Shown: one piece after another, positions 60,924 through 64,000 of the stretch
How positions within the stretch are numbered: the first letter of the stretch is position 1
How the letters are laid out: each line of letters begins with the position of its first letter
Assembly: GCF_019511665.1 (NCBI RefSeq)
Contig: NZ_JAEUAW010000002.1
Span: 1-64,000 of the forward strand
DNA from: Microbacterium jejuense
GTDB taxonomy: Bacteria; Actinomycetota; Actinomycetes; Actinomycetales; Microbacteriaceae
Length of the DNA: 64,000 nt
Direction: 5' to 3'
The notes under the pieces: model-generated
Databases searched by the model: none
Told to the model about the DNA's origin: nothing
What the model saw: only the letters and a program-made list of their open reading frames with translations
Translations under genes and position numbers: made by a program

Positions 60924-61978
60924 GCGAGGAGCGTCTGCTGGGAGTGGCTGATGGCATGCGGCGTGGAACCCGTCGCGATCACTCTTCTCAGTTCTTCGAG
61001 GATGAACGTGGTCATCCGGTGGATGTCATGCCCCATCGCGCCTGCGATGTGAGGTGTGACGAAGCAACTCTCCAGGGTGGGCAGTGCACTGTCGGGTGGA
61101 AGGGGCTCAGGTTCGGTCACATCCAAGTAGGCGAAGAGGCGCCCGCTGCTGCACTCGGAGGCTATCGCCTCGGTGTCGATCAGATCCCCTCTCGCGGTGT
61201 TGATCACGGATGCACCGTCACGAAGAGCCGCGAGGCGGGCGGCGTTGATCATCCCGCGCGTGACGGGGACGGATGGCGCATGGAGCGACAGGATGTCGCA
61301 CCAGCGGATGAGCTCGTCGAGATCTCGAGGTTCAGCGCCGGCGCACGCGATCTCTTCCTCGCTGATTGTCGGATCGTACACAGAGATGCTCACGTCGAAA
61401 TGCTGCATCAGGCTCAGCAGATGTCGACCTGTCGCGGACAGCCCGACGATGCCGATGCGGGAGCCGTACAGCCCGGCGTTGGAGCGAACCGCGGGACTCC
61501 AGTAGTCGTCCCCGGTACGGAGTCGATGCGCGAACTGCGTAGCTCGCTTGGCAGCCATGATCACGCAGGCGAGGGCGTACTCGGCGACCGGCACGGCGTT
61601 GGCCGTCCGTGCCGAAACCACGATCAGGTCGGGACGCCACGCGCCCTCCGGGAGGAGGCCGTGAACGCTGCCTCCGATGTGGAGCAATGCCGAGACTTGA
61701 GGCGTGATCAGCTCCGCCGGGATCTGGCCAGCACCCCACCCTGTCAGAAGAAACGCGTGGTCGGTACGGCTCGGCGTCTCGCCGGGCCGTATGTGGATCC
61801 AGTCGACGAGCTCGGTCATTCTCTCCCGCAGAGCGGGAGAGAATGACCCATCGGCATCCTCGTCACTCGCATACAGAACAGCGCGCGGGCGCGCAACAGC
61901 GTCTTCGTTGTCGCGGCCGACGCAGGAACTGCCGCGTGACGCCTTCCCGCGTCTGCCGTCGCGGCCATCCTCTGCCAT
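60920..61978 (-). CDS. D-isomer-specific 2-hydroxyacid dehydrogenase, second copy
   Basis: 352 residues. Rossmann loop IGIVGLSATGRHLLSLMQ (Ser-Ala in place of the common Gly-x-Gly-x-x-Gly, so somewhat unusual), catalytic Arg in VINTARGDLIDTEAI, Glu in VTEPEPLPPDS, and His in FVTPHIAGAMGH. The N-terminal ~30 residues are basic and unlike family members. ATG shares one base with the stop of the upstream gene. Substrate unknown; a sugar-acid step is possible given the neighbours. Confidence 0.83.
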   Translation of the reverse strand: MAEDGRDGRRGKASRGSSCVGRDNEDAVARPRAVLYASDEDADGSFSPALRERMTELVDWIHIRPGETPSRTDHAFLLTGWGAGQIPAELITPQVSALLHIGGSVHGLLPEGAWRPDLIVVSARTANAVPVAEYALACVIMAAKRATQFAHRLRTGDDYWSPAVRSNAGLYGSRIGIVGLSATGRHLLSLMQHFDVSISVYDPTISEEEIACAGAEPRDLDELIRWCDILSLHAPSVPVTRGMINAARLAALRDGASVINTARGDLIDTEAIASECSSGRLFAYLDVTEPEPLPPDSALPTLESCFVTPHIAGAMGHDIHRMTTFILEELRRVIATGSTPHAISHSQQTLLA

Positions 61979-64000
61979 CAGATCTCGCCGACCCTTTGCC
62001 ACGCGCCACCAGAGCCGTCTGGGGCCTGGTTGCGTGACCACCAGCGCGCGCGATAGATCACGCCGTGGTAGAGCACCTTCTCGTCACCCTTATAGATCCA
62101 GCTCGCGGTCCAGGTCCGCACCGGGCCGTCAGGCGTTGCGAGTTCGCAGCCCAGTTGTGACCACGGTCCTGTGGGGTCCCCTGGCCGAAGATCTCTCGTC
62201 CACCACTGAGCGACCCAGAAGCTGCCTTCGAAGTTCACTCGGTCACCCGTGGTGTACGTGGTGTTCGACGACCAGGGGGCCGCGAACTCGATCTCGATCA
62301 GGGCGCTGGCACCCACCGGAATGGACAGCTGGTGGACGCGTCGGGTGCCACCGAGCAAGGTCATGGGAGTGGATGAGAGCGTCACGGCAGACTCGGCCCC
62401 CCAGGAGATCTGCATGCGCACTCCGTTGCGTTGCACGCGAACCCACGTCGCCTGTGCGGCGCTCGTTGCGTTGAACGTCGCCGTCGCACCATTCGAGTAC
62501 GTGACCTCGTCTGTCGCGCGTAGGACGAGAGGCAGCCGGAATGAACCTGTGGCGGCGGCGTCCGCATACAGTGTGAGGCCTGTGTCTCGCAGCGTGGTCA
62601 GGGCCCTCGTCCCGCTCGCAGAGCTGGTCGCGTCGAAGGTGATGACGCCCGTCTCCGCATCGAGGGCATCCGGGACGATCACCGCGCCGGAACCGCTGTT
62701 GCCGTGGCGATACACGACCGTCATGTCGGACAGGGTCGAATCGGTTCCAGCCCCGTCGACGAACCCCCATGAGGCCGCGCCGACGGATGTGTTCGTCGCG
62801 GCCAGGACGGTGCCCATCTGAGGGTGCCAGAGCAGGCCCGGTCCCATTCGGTTCATCGGTTGGGAGCGCGTGCCGAAGAACGAAGAGAGGTAGTACGCGG
62901 GGCGGCGGGCGAAGACATAGTCCTGGGCCAGTGTGCCCACCCGTCGCTCCGTGAACCTCTCGGACATGATGTATGGCAGCGATGCCTCGGACGCAGCACG
63001 GTCGGCATCCGACGGCACGTCTGGTCGCTCGATCACGTGCATCCAGAGCCGCGGGGACGTCCCCTGCTTGGCACGGGCGACAACAGGATCGGGTGTTGCG
63101 GCCCACGCACCCCGGGACGCGAGCTTCTCCTCCAAAGTTGTAAGGAAGGCCGCGAGCTCCGGAGCCTCGGGGGCGAGCGCCGCGCTCAGCGCACCGCGTT
63201 CGGCATCGTCGGTGAAGTTCGTCAAGAAGTTCCAGTCCGCCGTCCGCGAGCATGCGGCGGAGTGGGCGATATAGCCGGACACATCCGGCTCGCGCACCAC
63301 GGCATGGCGAGCGAAGTCCGTCCACTTCTGCGCCATGTCGAGGACCACGGGATTGCCCGTGATGACGTGCAGGTCGGCGAGGTCAGGCAGCATCACGAAG
63401 AAGTTGTACCCGAAGTCGAAGCCGAACGGCTCGTGGAAGAACCCGGCCGGCGCCTGCCCATGCTCGGCGATGAAATCGATCCGGTCGCTCAGATCGGCCG
63501 CCAGCTGAGCGTCGTCGAGGACGCGTGCCGCTCGCGCGATACCAGCGAGCCCGCCCACCGTCTGATTCACGAAAGGGAGCGGGATCTTCCAGTGGCCGTT
63601 TGTCAGATCCATGAACCAGACCGACGCACGGCGCAGCGCCGCCTCGAGCTCGACCTGACGCTCCGGCAGCGCATTCGTAGCTCGGAGGTTCGCAAGCGCT
63701 TCTGATAGCGCGACCATGCCGAACGCAGTCGCCGCACGGGAGAACTCGGTCGTCGTGTACTCGGGGAACGCCCCGTTGGGGTGTTGAATTCGCAGGTAGT
63801 GCCCAATCGCGGCGTCCAGCCGACCCAGCAGAGCACTGTCGAGGTAGTACGGGTTCCAGCTGCGCTCGTTCGCGTAGAACCAACTGAGCGTGGCCACATG
63901 TTCCTGTACCCGCGCGTTGAAGGGCTCGCTCGGGGTGCGCCACCAGCCTCCACCCATGAACCCGAATCGGTCCGGATCGTCGTCGACGATGTCGTTCGCC
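61978..64000 (-). CDS. Polysaccharide-active protein: alpha-toroid and beta domains with two CBM5/12 modules (5' end missing)
   Basis: 674 residues are visible and the frame is open at the window edge, so the N-terminus is lacking. The first ~270 residues are helical with aromatic repeats (HVATLSWFYANERSWNPYYL; IQHPNGAFPEY; MDLTNGHWKIPLPFVNQTVG), like the (alpha/alpha) toroid of polysaccharide lyases and related glycosidases. A beta-rich middle follows. The last ~95 residues hold two chitin-binding-type CBM5/12 modules (YTTGDRVNFEGSFWVAQWWT; YHGVIYRARWWSRNQAPDG). Probably secreted. Coupled to the dehydrogenase gene (TGATG). Lyase or hydrolase activity is not proven. Confidence 0.75.
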   Translation of the reverse strand, partial: ANDIVDDDPDRFGFMGGGWWRTPSEPFNARVQEHVATLSWFYANERSWNPYYLDSALLGRLDAAIGHYLRIQHPNGAFPEYTTTEFSRAATAFGMVALSEALANLRATNALPERQVELEAALRRASVWFMDLTNGHWKIPLPFVNQTVGGLAGIARAARVLDDAQLAADLSDRIDFIAEHGQAPAGFFHEPFGFDFGYNFFVMLPDLADLHVITGNPVVLDMAQKWTDFARHAVVREPDVSGYIAHSAACSRTADWNFLTNFTDDAERGALSAALAPEAPELAAFLTTLEEKLASRGAWAATPDPVVARAKQGTSPRLWMHVIERPDVPSDADRAASEASLPYIMSERFTERRVGTLAQDYVFARRPAYYLSSFFGTRSQPMNRMGPGLLWHPQMGTVLAATNTSVGAASWGFVDGAGTDSTLSDMTVVYRHGNSGSGAVIVPDALDAETGVITFDATSSASGTRALTTLRDTGLTLYADAAATGSFRLPLVLRATDEVTYSNGATATFNATSAAQATWVRVQRNGVRMQISWGAESAVTLSSTPMTLLGGTRRVHQLSIPVGASALIEIEFAAPWSSNTTYTTGDRVNFEGSFWVAQWWTRDLRPGDPTGPWSQLGCELATPDGPVRTWTASWIYKGDEKVLYHGVIYRARWWSRNQAPDGSGGAWQRVGEI

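Overview
The window is very GC-rich, codes densely on both strands, and uses GTG starts and short or absent leaders. Gene content and codon use point to an actinobacterium of the family Microbacteriaceae, most like Microbacterium. This is inference from gene families and sequence style; no database search was run. Bases 1-20 match the Nextera/Tn5 mosaic-end adapter, so base 1 is almost certainly a raw contig end. The last gene runs off the other end.

Layout. 21-5276: tail of a membrane protein, a large RND efflux pump with an unusual acidic tail, and a pair of fluoride channels. 5391-13729: topoisomerase IB, a Rho-N-like small protein, a stress-type SDR, a TipAS-type MerR regulator, a DUF4097-PadR pair, a universal stress protein, DUF3073, a CynX-type exporter and IclR. 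13843-26601: a purine region (purF, purM, purD, purC) mixed with a DJ-1/PfpI protein, a PadR-controlled drug exporter, a uracil permease and a VOC protein. 26989-33169: a complete cello-oligosaccharide locus (cebE-cebF-cebG-bglC-cebR order) whose promoter carries three CebR-type operators. 33279-41361: purS-purQ, two dehydrogenase/membrane genes, a flavin-binding protein, apt, a GH13 glucosidase with its LacI regulator, and an M20 amidohydrolase. 41916-56535: VanZ-RDD, a KimA-like K+ importer, sufS-sufU, and the whole Kdp system (small peptide, kdpFABC, kdpDE) plus a DUF389 membrane protein. 56566-59822: TerC and an ArsR-SRPBCC-hydrolase operon with an operator over the ArsR start. 59880-64000: a stretch of visibly lower GC and looser codon use with a translationally coupled trio (a toroid/CBM5-12 protein, a 2-hydroxyacid dehydrogenase, an SGNH hydrolase), probably acquired.

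Two themes cut across the window. First, at least twenty genes start 6-8 bases after a -10-like hexamer, the signature of leaderless transcripts; this decides many starts. Second, the spaces between genes are full of structured DNA: perfect GGATGCC/GGCATCC hairpins; a REP-like GGTCGTTGAGCG family that supplies stop codons to two genes and is built into the N-terminus of KdpB; an exact triple 174-bp tandem array; and about eleven long imperfect palindromes of 50-85 bp. Some palindromes fall into sequence families, and some sit between divergent genes or inside an operon, so they cannot all be terminators. These palindromes are the best candidate for something undescribed here.
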